DNA of 64,000 nucleotides, taken from positions 1,922,001-1,986,000 of the forward strand of contig RQOL01000876.1 in assembly GCA_013076295.1 (NCBI GenBank), in the 5' to 3' direction. Of this stretch, positions 11,901 to 22,200 are shown one piece after another; within the stretch, counting starts at the first letter, position 1, and every line of letters starts with the position of its first letter. Below the pieces are notes generated by a model. That model did not search any database, was not told where the DNA came from, and was given only the letters and a program-made list of their open reading frames with translations. The DNA is from Sanderia malayensis (Eukaryota; Cnidaria; Scyphozoa; Semaeostomeae; Pelagiidae). Both the position numbers and the translations under genes were made by a program.

Positions 11901-13262
11901 CATTCAATTCTTGCTTTGTCAGCTTTTTATGAACGTGAAAAAGCAGTTTTTAAGCCATAAATGTCCTTATATTGCGAACGCAAATGAAATGAAATGGGCG
12001 CCACAGAATTGAACTTTTCCTAAGTTCAATAGAAAAGATTTTGAACAACTTTGAGACTACTTTTTGTGTCAGAATAGTGTGGTGGTCAGAGCCTTTGATA
12101 TTTCACAACACAGTAGAATCACATGAAGAATCTTACTGGGGTAATGAGCTAAACACCTAGCCATTTGAACTGCTTCATAGTTCAATTCTACTCTTACTTG
12201 AATAAACTCCTGATAAAAAAGGAATTCTTAGATGCCTTTACAGAAAGTTCATTCTAAAGAGATTCCATTGTACAAATAAAGCAAAACACATGCGGTTTGA
12301 TATCCATACCTCGTTTTCTGTCCAAAAGCCTTTTCATATTCCATCAAATCTCTTGAGCAGATATCTGAATTGGGTTGTTCTTCACCCGTAGCGTCTTGGG
12401 CATGGGGTAGAACCCCTTTCTGATCAAGAATCTGCTCTAGAAACTGAATTTCAGCACCAGATTTTGGTATAGTTGAGTCGTAGACACTCTTATGACTGTC
12501 TGACCCCACAACTTCAATCTTTCCATTGGTGACACCCTCGATTTGAACATGTGGCTCGACAATAGCTGTTCTCTTCTCCTTGTCAAGCCTCTTCAGTTGG
12601 AGTTTACACTTGTTCAGTTCATTTCTCAGCAACTGGTTCTCTGTATTATTGTCATCCTGTTCTCGCTTGAGAAAGGTGAGCTCTCTGGTCAGTGCTTCGT
12701 TCCTACCTGTCAACACTCTTGTTTCGTCTTTTAGTTTGTTCCTTTCGGCACGCACCCGCCCCCACTTCTCCCTCCAGTTAGCAGTGCAATCAGACCACCA
12801 TCTCATGGTCTTCTCCATCTGCACACACTTCGCCTTTACTGCTTGAAGATCGGTGTATAATATCTGCTCACGAGCTGAAAGAGGTGCAAAATTTTTAAGA
12901 TCATCCTCTGATAAACTAACATGCGTATCACTGGCTTTGCTTGGTTCGCATCTTTGCTCTTGTACCTGTCTTCCACTCGCGACTGACTCAGTTGCTGCAT
13001 GTTTCTTGGACAGAGGAGATGAGTCTCTTTTATCGTTATCTATCGGTTGCTTCTCTTCTTCAGCAGGAATGACGGCTTCCTCCACGGCCTCCACATTCTT
13101 ATTCTTACTTTTCGATCTCTTGAATAGCCAGCTACGGCCTGTCGGTGGAAGATCACCCGAACTTTTATCTTTGCCCTTCTTCTTAATGCTTTCATGATTT
13201 GCTGCTGTTGTGGATGATAGGCCAGACGAAGAAGAACTACCTTTGTTATTACGATTGCTCAT
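5959..13262 (-). CDS. CCDC102A: CCDC102A-like coiled-coil protein, 9 coding exons
   Basis: Minus-strand exons are 13262-12310, 10926-10818, 8234-8127, 8020-7910, 7520-7422, 7116-7060, 6940-6827, 6599-6496 and 6034-5959. All join in phase to give 576 residues, close to the vertebrate length. The hallmark WWSDCTANWREKW (residues 155-167), followed by VRAERNK, is the CCDC102 signature. Exon 4 (IERLQTENAEEWDKREQVET) and the acidic C-terminus also match the family. Residues 1-130 are Ser/Lys-rich and probably disordered; the rest is long coiled coil. The paralogue CCDC102B is a centrosome linker protein; a centrosomal or cytoskeletal role here is inference. I start at the ATG at 13262, because the upstream in-frame Met (13334) adds 24 hydrophobic residues unlike the family. 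It is divergent to IQCE, and its introns carry several MITEs. Confidence 0.9.
6114..6232. mobile_element. Mutator-like MITE with 9-bp target duplication
   Basis: A 119-bp near-palindrome in CCDC102A intron 8. Inverted ends of about 36 bases begin TAGACTCACTACATTGCGTC at the left and match the right end with few mismatches. The 9-bp direct repeat CCTATGGGC flanks it at 6105-6113 and 6233-6241. Long TIRs with a 9-bp duplication are typical of Mutator-like (MULE) elements. It is too short to code. Confidence 0.8.
7207..7367. mobile_element. TIR MITE, Tigger/pogo-like ends, TA flanks
   Basis: A 161-bp element in CCDC102A intron 5, starting CAGTGCAAGCTGCACGGGAC and ending GAGAGCAGACTG, with TA on both sides (7205-7206 and 7368-7369). 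The interior repeats TTCCACTTATC and its complement. CAG...CTG ends with a TA duplication are typical of pogo/Tigger-type MITEs. It belongs to the same broad class as the elements at 33681, 41894, 46177 and 52619. Confidence 0.65.
8583..8637. repeat. GTGTCT hexanucleotide microsatellite
   Basis: About nine tandem copies of GTGTCT/GTGTCA in CCDC102A intron 2. A short TTAGGG run lies upstream at about 8258-8272. Confidence 0.8.
8836..9298. mobile_element. hAT-like non-autonomous element with 8-bp target duplication
   Basis: A 463-bp element in CCDC102A intron 2. Its ends are CAGGGTTGCCAGATTG and the inverted CAATCTGGCAACCCTG. The perfect 8-bp direct repeat GCACGATC flanks it (8828-8835 and 9299-9306). 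CAGGG termini plus an 8-bp duplication define hAT elements. Both subterminal regions hold many TTTGGCTTATTT-like motifs in the same orientation. No transposase is encoded. The exact target duplication suggests a fairly recent insertion. Confidence 0.9.
9729..9962 (-). pseudogene. Broken acidic coding fragment, family not recognised
   Basis: On the minus strand, an ATG at about 9962 opens MSDCENSSSKQIPL. A one-base frame change is then needed to continue into DNEGRSLPEDSEEDEDYS and EGEPLARRPRAGYGSDDKES, with stops between the pieces. The acidic, Ser-rich style resembles the N-termini of transposon-borne or P2X7-like multicopy proteins, but I cannot name a family. It sits in CCDC102A intron 2 and is probably a mobile-element remnant. 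Confidence 0.3.
10405..10602. mobile_element. TIR element, ATAAGAAACC family (copy 2)
   Basis: The left end holds TTATATAAGAAACC and the right end CCAGGTTTCTTATAAG, followed by AAAAAACGTGTA as in copy 1. The interior repeats TTAAGAAAC motifs and a tandem AAAATGTCC. The left terminus is degraded, so boundaries are approximate. It lies in CCDC102A intron 2. Confidence 0.65.
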
Positions 13263-13459
13263 GACTGAATTCCAAACCAAATAGAGCAATTTCGACAAAG
13301 TTATGTTGAAATATAAGTGGGCAAATCCTTGCAATGCTTACTGAGCTGAAAAATTCGCAAAGAAGGACAAAACTACCCTTCCCAAATCAATACAATGACA
13401 GATGTTTTCATTCTCTCTCTCTCGTGTGGTTGTTGCCGTCGTGCAAAGCTGAGTTGAGC

Positions 13460-13473
13460 TTGTGACGTCACAA
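13460..13473. promoter_or_regulatory. CRE-type palindrome upstream of CCDC102A
   Basis: A perfect 14-bp palindrome TTGTGACGTCACAA containing the CREB/ATF core TGACGTCA, about 200 bases upstream of the CCDC102A start codon. The position suits a proximal promoter element. Function is inferred from the motif alone. Confidence 0.5.
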
Positions 13474-13870
13474 ATATAGAATAAACTTCAGGCATTGTTA
13501 AAACGAGTGTAAAGTGATGTAAAACAAATAAAGAGATATCTTACTGAGGGTTTTCGCTTAGAATTAAGCAACACAACGAAAGGGGTGATCTAGGAAGTAT
13601 TTTTAACTTTTTAAGGTTTTTTTTGTGCTACGACTAAACTTTCACCGAACAGTGATGACTAATATGGTAGCGGTAGATGACTAATATCAACGGGTGAAGG
13701 ATGACTATATGTCTGGTGCGTTGATTCCTTGACCTTATGCCATTCTCCACTATTAGGAAGGGCTGCCGTGGACTACAGGTAACTTACCTGTACACTAAGC
13801 GCGAGACCAGTGGTTCAAAACCAGATGAGAGCATCTACTTTATATTTTGATCAATTTGCAAATTAAATGC
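13474..13870. other. Divergent intergenic spacer, left part
   Basis: Non-coding sequence between CCDC102A and the satellite array. Near 13760-13830 a short stretch with GTGGTTCAAAACCAG faintly resembles a tRNA B-box, but no tRNA fold could be supported. Confidence 0.35.
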
Positions 13871-14720
13871 CCTAAAGGTGGGCGTGTATGCGCAGTGCCA
13901 TATATAGGCTACTGCACAGGAGTATGCATGACGTAATACTACTGACAGTGTCTGGTGCAAGGATTTGGATTAGGGTTAGGGTTAGGGTTAGGATTAGGGT
14001 TAGGGTTAGAGTGGCCTAAAGGTGGGCGTGTATGCGCAGTGCCATATATAGGCTACTGCGCAGGAGTATGCATGACGTAATACTACTGACAGTGCTTGGT
14101 ATAAGGATTCGGATTAGGGTTAAGGTTAGGGTTAGGATTAGGGTTAGGGTTAGAGTGGCCTAAAGGTGGGCGTGTATGCGCAGTGCCATATAGAGGCTAC
14201 TGCGCAGGAGTATGCATGACGTAATACTACTGACAGTGTTTGGTATAAGGATTCGGATTAGGGTTAGGGTTAGGGTTAGGATTAGGGTTAGGGTTAGAGT
14301 GGCCTAAAGGTGGGCGTGTATGCGCAGTGCCATATATAGGCTACTGCGCAGGAGTATGCATGACGTAATACTACTGACAGTGCTTGGTATAAGGATTCGG
14401 ATTAGGGTTAAGGTTAGGGTTAGGATTAGGGTTAGGGTTAGAGTGGCCTAAAGGTGGGCGTGTATGCGCAGTGCCATATATAGGCTACTGCGCAGGAGTA
14501 TGCATGACGTAATACTACTGACAGTGTTTGGTATAAGGATTCGGATTAGGGTTAGGATTAGGGTTAGGGTTAGAGTGGCCTAAAGGTGGGCGTGTATGCG
14601 CAGTGCCATATATAGGCTACTGCGCAGGAGTATGCATGACGTAATACTACTGACAGTGCTTGGTATAAGGATTCGGATTAGGGTTAGGGTTAGGGTTAGG
14701 ATTAGGATTAGGGTTAGGTC
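13871..14720. repeat. 144-bp satellite with embedded TTAGGG telomere-type repeats, 6 copies
   Basis: Units start at CCTAAAGGTGGGCG at 13871, 14015, 14159, 14303, 14447 and 14579, so the period is 144 bp except for the shortened fifth copy (132). Each unit combines about 95 bp of unique sequence with a run of TTAGGG/ATTAGG repeats. The unique part contains TGCGCAGT and its inverse ACTGCGCA around GCCATATATAGGCT. Copies alternate between CAGTGCTTGG and CAGTGTTTGG, suggesting a 288-bp dimeric higher-order unit. It lies in the spacer between two divergent genes. Confidence 0.9.
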
Positions 14721-15411
14721 TTGTTGAATGGGGCGTTTTTACGACTGACCGTGTCGTCTTTGCATTCTGAGTCGTATTTTGAATTGAAGTGAATTGCATT
14801 GTTAGCAGGTGCAGTGTCAATTTTGACTCCATGACTACAATTACATCATGCTGACATTTTTATCTCTGGAAAGTAAACTGTGTTCTTGAAGCATATATGC
14901 AATTTAATTTGGAAATGAATAAATTACAGGTAATATGTTTCTTGTATTTTTTAAATGATAGACATAGCCGTTAGCGCGATATTAGGCTTTATTTATTTTA
15001 GGCCCAAAGTGGGTCTTCCTTGTCTGTCATATTATCCAGCTTCCTAGGACAGGATAATGAATTTTATTGTTTCTCCTTTGACTATAAAACTTATTTCATA
15101 CTGTTTATCCACGTCTAAATATCCACGAAAGACGCTTAAACCCGTTTTGTTACATGATATGATCTTCCCATCATCGAAGCCCACATTAAAAACGCCCCAT
15201 CTATCTTTGTTTTGGTTCTAGTGGTAAATGCTCTAGATAACAATACCCCCTGAAAATTTTATCACCGCGTCATTGTTACAATAGTGTTTTGTGCATTGTT
15301 ATTTCACACTTAAAGTTTCTAATAAGTAAGTTTATATTTACGAAATTCTCCCCTCTGTGGTGTTTTCTTGACTTACGATCCAAGGGAGAATGTGTTGTGT
15401 GATGTGTTATT
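14721..15411. other. Intergenic spacer between satellite and foldback element
   Basis: AT-rich sequence; no gene or repeat recognised. Confidence 0.35.
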
Positions 15412-16254
15412 TATGGCAAGCGAAAGTCACCATAATTAGATAAACCCAGTTTTTCTCAGATAAACTGGGTTTTTCCCCAGATAAACCCAGTTTGTCAGAA
15501 AATCCCAGTTTTTCTGCTAGATAAACTGGGTTTTTCTAAAAACTCGTATTTTCTGCAGATAATTGGGGTTTTTTAGATAAACTGGGTTTATCTCAGATAA
15601 ACTGGGTTTTTCTCAGATAAACTGGGTTTTTCTCAGATAAACTGGGTTTTTCTCAGATAAACTGGGTTTTTCTCAGATAAACCGGGTTTTTCTAAGAGTG
15701 GCCGATTTTTCTCAGATATAACCTTATTTTGTTACTCCTGAATTTCACGAGACATCAATAGTGCATCACATCATTTTCGTTATATTTTATGGTTTATTTT
15801 ATTCAAGTGTGCGTTCGCACCTTTACCTGACAGAGTGGAAAGGGCTTCAATAGCTACCGTAGGTACTGTGTTGCATTGTATAAGAATCGGATTACAATCT
15901 GTTCAAAGAATGTTCGCCTATATACTTATCTGAGAAAAACCCAGTTTATCTGAGAAAAACCCAGTTTATCTGAGAAAAACCAAGTTTCTCTGAGAAAAAC
16001 CCAGTTTATCTGAGAAAAACCAAGTTTCTCTGAGAAAAACCCAGTTTATCTAAAAAACCCCAATTATCTGAGAAAAACCCAGTTTATCTGAGAAAAACCC
16101 TGTTTATCTACAGAAAATATGAGTTTTTTAGAAAAACTGGGTTTTTCTGGCAGAAAAACCAGGATTATCAGAAAAACCCGGTTTTTCTCCAGAAAATAGC
16201 ACCATAATTAGAAAAACTGGGTTTATCTAATTATGGTGACTTTCGCTTGCCATA
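15412..16254. mobile_element. Foldback transposon with internal 20-bp arrays
   Basis: An 843-bp element. The first and last ~38 bases are near-perfect inverted copies, starting TATGGCAAGCGAAAGTCACC. The direct repeat GTTATT flanks it (15406-15411 and 16255-16260). Each arm of about 300 bp is built from tandem copies of a 20-bp unit (CAGATAAACTGGGTTTTTCT) in opposite orientations, including about five near-identical units at roughly 15587-15690. A unique spacer of about 200 bp (15720-15925) separates the arms. This is foldback-element architecture. The unit is itself semi-palindromic. No coding capacity was seen. Confidence 0.85.
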
Positions 16255-16542
16255 GTTATTCGGTTGTGGGCTCATTCAGGATCTACGTACACATACCAGA
16301 GGGCAGAATCCTTGGACAAGATGTTTACACAACTGTTTCCATCTGTGACTACATCTTTCTACATGCTGTTAAGTGTTGACACCAGGGTGTAATGCACAAA
16401 GCTGGTCTAGCCATCTGTGACTAGATATAAGTCTATAAAAGCACATCTATTTCAACTTCAATTTAATTGTGGATTTTTCTATTTTAATACATGCTTTTAT
16501 CATGATTGATGGCTTTATTGTTTATTCTAGGATCAAGATAGG

Positions 16543-19216
16543 ATGTCTGAAGTTTCATTTGGGTCAACTATTTCATTGGTAATTGCATATAATCATATGC
16601 CCCACCTGAATCTATTGATATATAAATTGGAGTCAATAATTATTGTGTTAATGGACTTCACGGGTCTGCAAATAGGGTGCTTTTGGGTGAAGAATTTTCT
16701 TATATATTTGGCATTACTTGTGTTGTTTGAATAGATATAAGATGAAATGATTTATCATTTTGATTGCAGCATAGTATTGGCTCCGATGGAGGATTTTCCC
16801 CCAAGCCTCCTTCAGGTAATCTTTTTTATTTCCCATCAGCTTTTGAATCAAGTTCTGCATGACAATGGATCTTTCTTTATGAATGTTGATTGCTAAGTTA
16901 TCATCTGACACGTCTGTAATGAAAGTCATCTTAGTGATGTGGATTTATTTTTAGGTACAAGAAAGTTGAAGAAAAATCGCACAGCTAAAGTGAAGAATAA
17001 AGGTAAAAATTTCATTAAATGAGTGTAAACGAAGATTGATTTTTGAAATTTGTTGAAAGCATTTGAGTTACAAAGGGTGGGATAATGAAGGGACGGTATA
17101 GGAATTTAAAGTTCACCCTTTTTCAATATCTGTTGGTATGATCTGGTAAAAACTAAGTAATTTTATCAACATCATGAAGTGTGGTATCAATATCCATGCA
17201 GATAGTTTTCATTTCTCTGTTTTCTTTAAGTTTTTTCCTCCATCTTGTTTGTCAACAGATTCTCCATATGGTTCTCTAAAAGCTTCACAGCCAGCAAAAA
17301 AGACGGGAAGAGAGTTATGGGTCACATCCATACGACAGGGCATTGGTAAGAACCGTGAACTGCTTTCTCACATACATAAAGTAGGGGACAAATGTCCTGG
17401 GACACCTATGATTTTTGCAAGTTTTACTCGTATACTGCATACTCCTTTCCCCCAAAACAATGTTGTCTCTAGAGGTGGTTGGATTCAGTATCGCCAAAAT
17501 TCTTTTGGTCTGGCGATGAGAAAAGACTGGTGCACAAGACAATGTTTTTTTGGGGGGAATGCGGGGTCACATTTTGCGCACAGAGAACAAAGTGTGCAGA
17601 AACATAGTGTTATCATTCAAAAAATACTCAAATTCAAAGTTTGATTACTTCAGATTCAGTTAATTTAGATTAATACCATGAAATATAATGTTAAACTTGT
17701 TTTTAGGCATGAGCAATGAGAGTAGTGCCATGAACACATGGAACGGTATCAAGTCACCCTATACAAATCAATCAAAGGCAACTGCAAGCACTAGTTCGTA
17801 CCTCTTGGACCAGCTATTACAGGTATTGCACATCAGTCTTAAATGTTGGATGTTATCTAGTGCTATTCCTCCCTTCTTTTCAATTTTTAAGCACACCATA
17901 TCTGCTTCTGTAATCTTTTAGTCTTTACTTATGTAGTCAGTGGGGTGTTGATATGAGAGTGTGTGGGGTTGACCCCAAAATTTGATGTTTTATTGGGAAT
18001 ACATTATGTAGATGAATGGCTATGTTCTACCAAAGAGCAATTTAAGTGAATATGTTAATCTGACTAGGAAGCTTTTAATCCAAAATCAAAGGGGTTTGTT
18101 TATTTTGTGATTTCTCAGTGATTAGATATCTTTTTTCTTGATATCAATTAATCTGACAAAATTTGATGTTTCTAGTCTACTGGTAGAGCACCAAAGAACC
18201 ACACACGGAGCTCCAGTTTTTCATCAGGTATTGAAAAATTAACTAGCTTAGCTGCTCCATTGGCCAATTGGTTAAGTTGATTACAATGGGAGGAACAAGC
18301 GCATGCTCGAGTATTTCTTTGCAGACACAGACATTAAATACATGTCCCCCCACCCTAAGAAAATAACGGACTTTGTCTGTCGCTAAGTTGGGTATGTGCT
18401 CGGATCACAGCAGGTGAGAGACAGTGAGCTTTGGAGTTGATTTTCATTTAGTGAAAATTATGTTTGTTTGTTTTTCCAGCTCGTGTTGGTGGAAATGGCC
18501 CTGCCTACAAAACTGCAGAAGAATACTATGATGAAGTGGTTGAGCTGAAAAAGGTATTGCTACACACGTCACTGTTTTGTTTTTCTTTCTCATTTTATTT
18601 TTTTTTTATTTTTTCTCTTTTTTCTCTTTTTCTTTTTCTTCTTCTTAAGAGTTTCATTTTTCGCTTTTGACTTTCTCCTGACAGTCCTTGTAATTCCTTG
18701 CCGCAAATTACATCCCAATAATCTCCCCAACTGTTGTTGTTACAGAGAGTGAACACCGTGACAAGAGAAAATGAGATGATTCGATCGAAGATGCACAAAG
18801 TTGAAGAAGAGAACATTGTTAAGGTAATGTATGTGTGCATGTATGTATGTGTGTTTCCATGTATGTATGTATGAAATGTATGTATGTATGTATGTATGTA
18901 TGTATGTATGTATGTATGTATGTATGTATGTATGTATGTATGTATGTATGCATGTATGTATGTATGTATGCATGTATGCATGTATGCACTTATGTATGTA
19001 TGTATGTATGTATGTATGTATGTATGTATGTATGTATGTGAGCATATATCGGTAGAGTAGACAAAATTAAAACAACTATGTTTATCTCTGCGGGCCTGTT
19101 TCGTGGCTGTTCGGCTCTTTTCAACGTTCGCCTCTTTCAACGTTTCCCTGCTTCAACGTTCGCCTCTTTCAACGTTCACCTCTTTCAACGTTCGCCTCTT
19201 TCAATGTTCACATACA

Positions 19217-19248
<32 letters not shown>

Positions 19249-22200
19249 CTTTTTGATAAGGCAGGTCGGATTGTGGCAACCCCAAAGGGCTGGTGTAGAC
19301 CTGCCGCTAAACCTAAGCTAACCCTAGATGAACAATATTAAAAATAAATTACCTCTTTCAACGTTCGCCTCTTTCAACGTTCACCTCTTTCAACGCTCGC
19401 CTCTTTCTTCAACGTTCACCTCTTTCAACATTCGCCTCTTTCAACGTTCGCCTCTTTCAACGTTCGTCTCTTTCAACGTATTACCACGCACCTAAGCCTG
19501 CAACTCTGCAATTGACACCTGTTTACAACGTACCCTTCTCTCTAATACCTATTTCTCTTTCCAGGCACGACAGATCGAAGAACTAATGAACCCAAGTATG
19601 CAGGTATGTCATTTCTCCCTGTTTATCTGCATCATTTACCAATTGAAGGAGCAAACACTCGGTTCTTCTCGTGTACGTTTCTTACTCGAAATATTCTTAT
19701 AGAGCAACCACATGCGAAGGACTTTGACGGACAAAAAACAGGATTCAAGTGCAGTGAGTGTTTTAAAGTTTTAGATTTTCTCTTTTGTGGAATATATTTC
19801 ACTCATTAGAAAAATATTTTTAATCTTTCATTATTAGTATACTTTTATTGTTCACCAGCTGTGGAACGTTAGATCATCTGTTAATAACTTTGCAACATAT
19901 TTTAACCTTTCACTGTACATAAATATTTCGTCTGCTATTCTTTTTTGATGGATTTTTCTTTCACACTATTACTTCTAATACAGTAAAATCGCATATATGA
20001 ACCTGTAAATTTCCATCCAGCCTATTGTTCCTAGACAATAGGCTATTGTTTCCTGCATTGTTTTGAGTAGAAATACATCCCGAAGGTTCTTAATTCATTG
20101 GTTCTTATATGCGGGTTTTTACTGTACTCCGAGTTATTCTGCAAATGTGCAAGTATATTAATCACGTTCCATTTTTGATCAGGCTGTGACGAGTTTGAAA
20201 CATAAACTGCACTCAGTCGAAAGAGTCGTAAAGAGTAAAGACAGTGAACTCAGGTAACCCCCTACATTGTATTGCTTATGCATCAGCGGCAAGTATAATC
20301 CCGGGGGTAGTACCATGATTATTCATAGTATCATCCGTGCATGGTTGCTAGTTATATTGTTATAATTATTTGTTGTATTTATTATTTATTTATTTTGTAG
20401 CAAGTTGAAGAATGACATGAAATTCACAGATATTGCTGAGCTCCAGTTGCAGATTGATATGTATCACGAAGAGGTATATGCTATTGTCAGTATCCATGCC
20501 ATTGCTAGTATCCATGCTATTGCTAGTATCTATGCTATTGCTAGTATCTATGCTGTTGTCAGTATCAATGCTATTGCCAGTATCAATGCTATTGCCAGTA
20601 TCTATGCTATTGCCGGTATCTATGCTGCTGTCAGTATCAATGCTGTTGTCAGTATCAATGCTATTGCCGGTATCAATGCTATTGCCGGTATCAATGCTAT
20701 TGCCGGTATCTATGCTGTTGTCAGTATTCATGCTATTGCCAGTATCAATGCTATTGCCGGTATCTATGCTGTTGTCAGTATCAATGCTGTTGTCAGTATC
20801 AATGCTATTGCCAGTATCTATGCTATTGCCAGTATCAATGCTATTGCCGGTATCTATGCTGTTGTCAGTATCAATGCTGTTGTCAGTATCAATGCTATTG
20901 CCGGTATCAATGCTATTGCCAGTATCAATGCTATTGCCAGTATCTATGCTATTGCCAGTATCTATGCTATTGCCAGTATCAATGCTATTGCCGGTATCTA
21001 TGCTGTTGTCAGTATCTATGCTATTGCCAGTATCTATGCTGTTGTCAGTATCAATGCTATTGCCAGGATCTATGCTGTTGTCAGTATCAATGCTATTGCC
21101 AGGATCTATGCTGTTGTCAGTATCAATGCTATTGCCAGTATCTATGCTGTTGTCAGTATCAATGCTATTGCCGGTATCAATGCTATTGCCGGTATCTATG
21201 CTGTTGTCAGTATCAATGCTGTTGTCAGTATCAATGCTGTTGTCAGTATCAATGCTATTGCCGGTATCAATGCTATTGCCGGTATCAATGCTATTGCCGG
21301 TATCTATGCTGTTGTCAGTATCAATGCTGTTGTCAGTATCAATGCTATTGCCAGTATCTATGCTATTGCCAGTATCAATGCTATTGCCGGTATCTATGCT
21401 GTTGTCAGTATCAATGCTGTTGTCAGTATCAATGCTATTGCCGGTATCAATGCTATTGCCAGTATCAATGCTATTGCCAGTATCTATGCTATTGCCAGTA
21501 TCTATGCTATTGCCAGTATCAATGCTATTGCCGGTATCTATGCTGTTGTCAGTATCAATGCTGTTGTCAGTATCAATGCTATTGCCAGTATCTATGCTAT
21601 TGCCAGTATCAATGCTATTGCCAGTATCTATGCTATTGCCAGTATCTATGCTATTGCCAGTATCAATGCTATTGCCGGTATCTATGCTGTTGTCAGTGTT
21701 CATGCTATTGCCAGTATCAATGCTATTGCCAGTATCTATGCTATTGCCAGTATCTATGCTATTGCCAGTATCAATGCTATTGCCGGTATCTATGCTGTTG
21801 TCAGTATCAATGCTGTTGTCAGTATCAATGCTATTGCCGGTATCAATGCTATTGCCAGTATCTATGCTATTGCCAGTATCTATGCTATTGCCAGTATCAA
21901 TGCTATTGCCGGTATCTATGCTGTTGTCAGTATCAATGCTGTTGTCAGTATCAATGCTATTGCCGGTATCAATGCTATTGCCAGTATCAATGCTATTGCC
22001 AGTAACTATGCTATTGCCAGTATCTATGCTATTGCCAGTATCAATGCTATTGCCAGTAACTATGCTATTGCCAGTATCTATGCTATTGCCAGTATCTATG
22101 CTATTGCCAGTATCAATGCTATTGCCAGTATCAATGCTATTGCCAGTAACTATGCTATTGCCAGTATCTATGCTATTGCCAGTATCTATGCTATTGCCAG

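Noticed and set aside
12543..13197. Plus-strand ORFs opposite CCDC102A exon 1
   Set aside because: Shadows of the real minus-strand coding exon; no family resemblance.
13960..14720. A chromosome end (TTAGGG repeats)
   Set aside because: The repeats are degenerate, interleaved with a unique 95-bp sequence, and flanked by intact genes on both sides.
18595..19140. ORFs of Tyr-Ile-His-Thr or Met-Tyr-Val-Cys repeats
   Set aside because: Read-through of the TATG microsatellite in IQCE intron 8.
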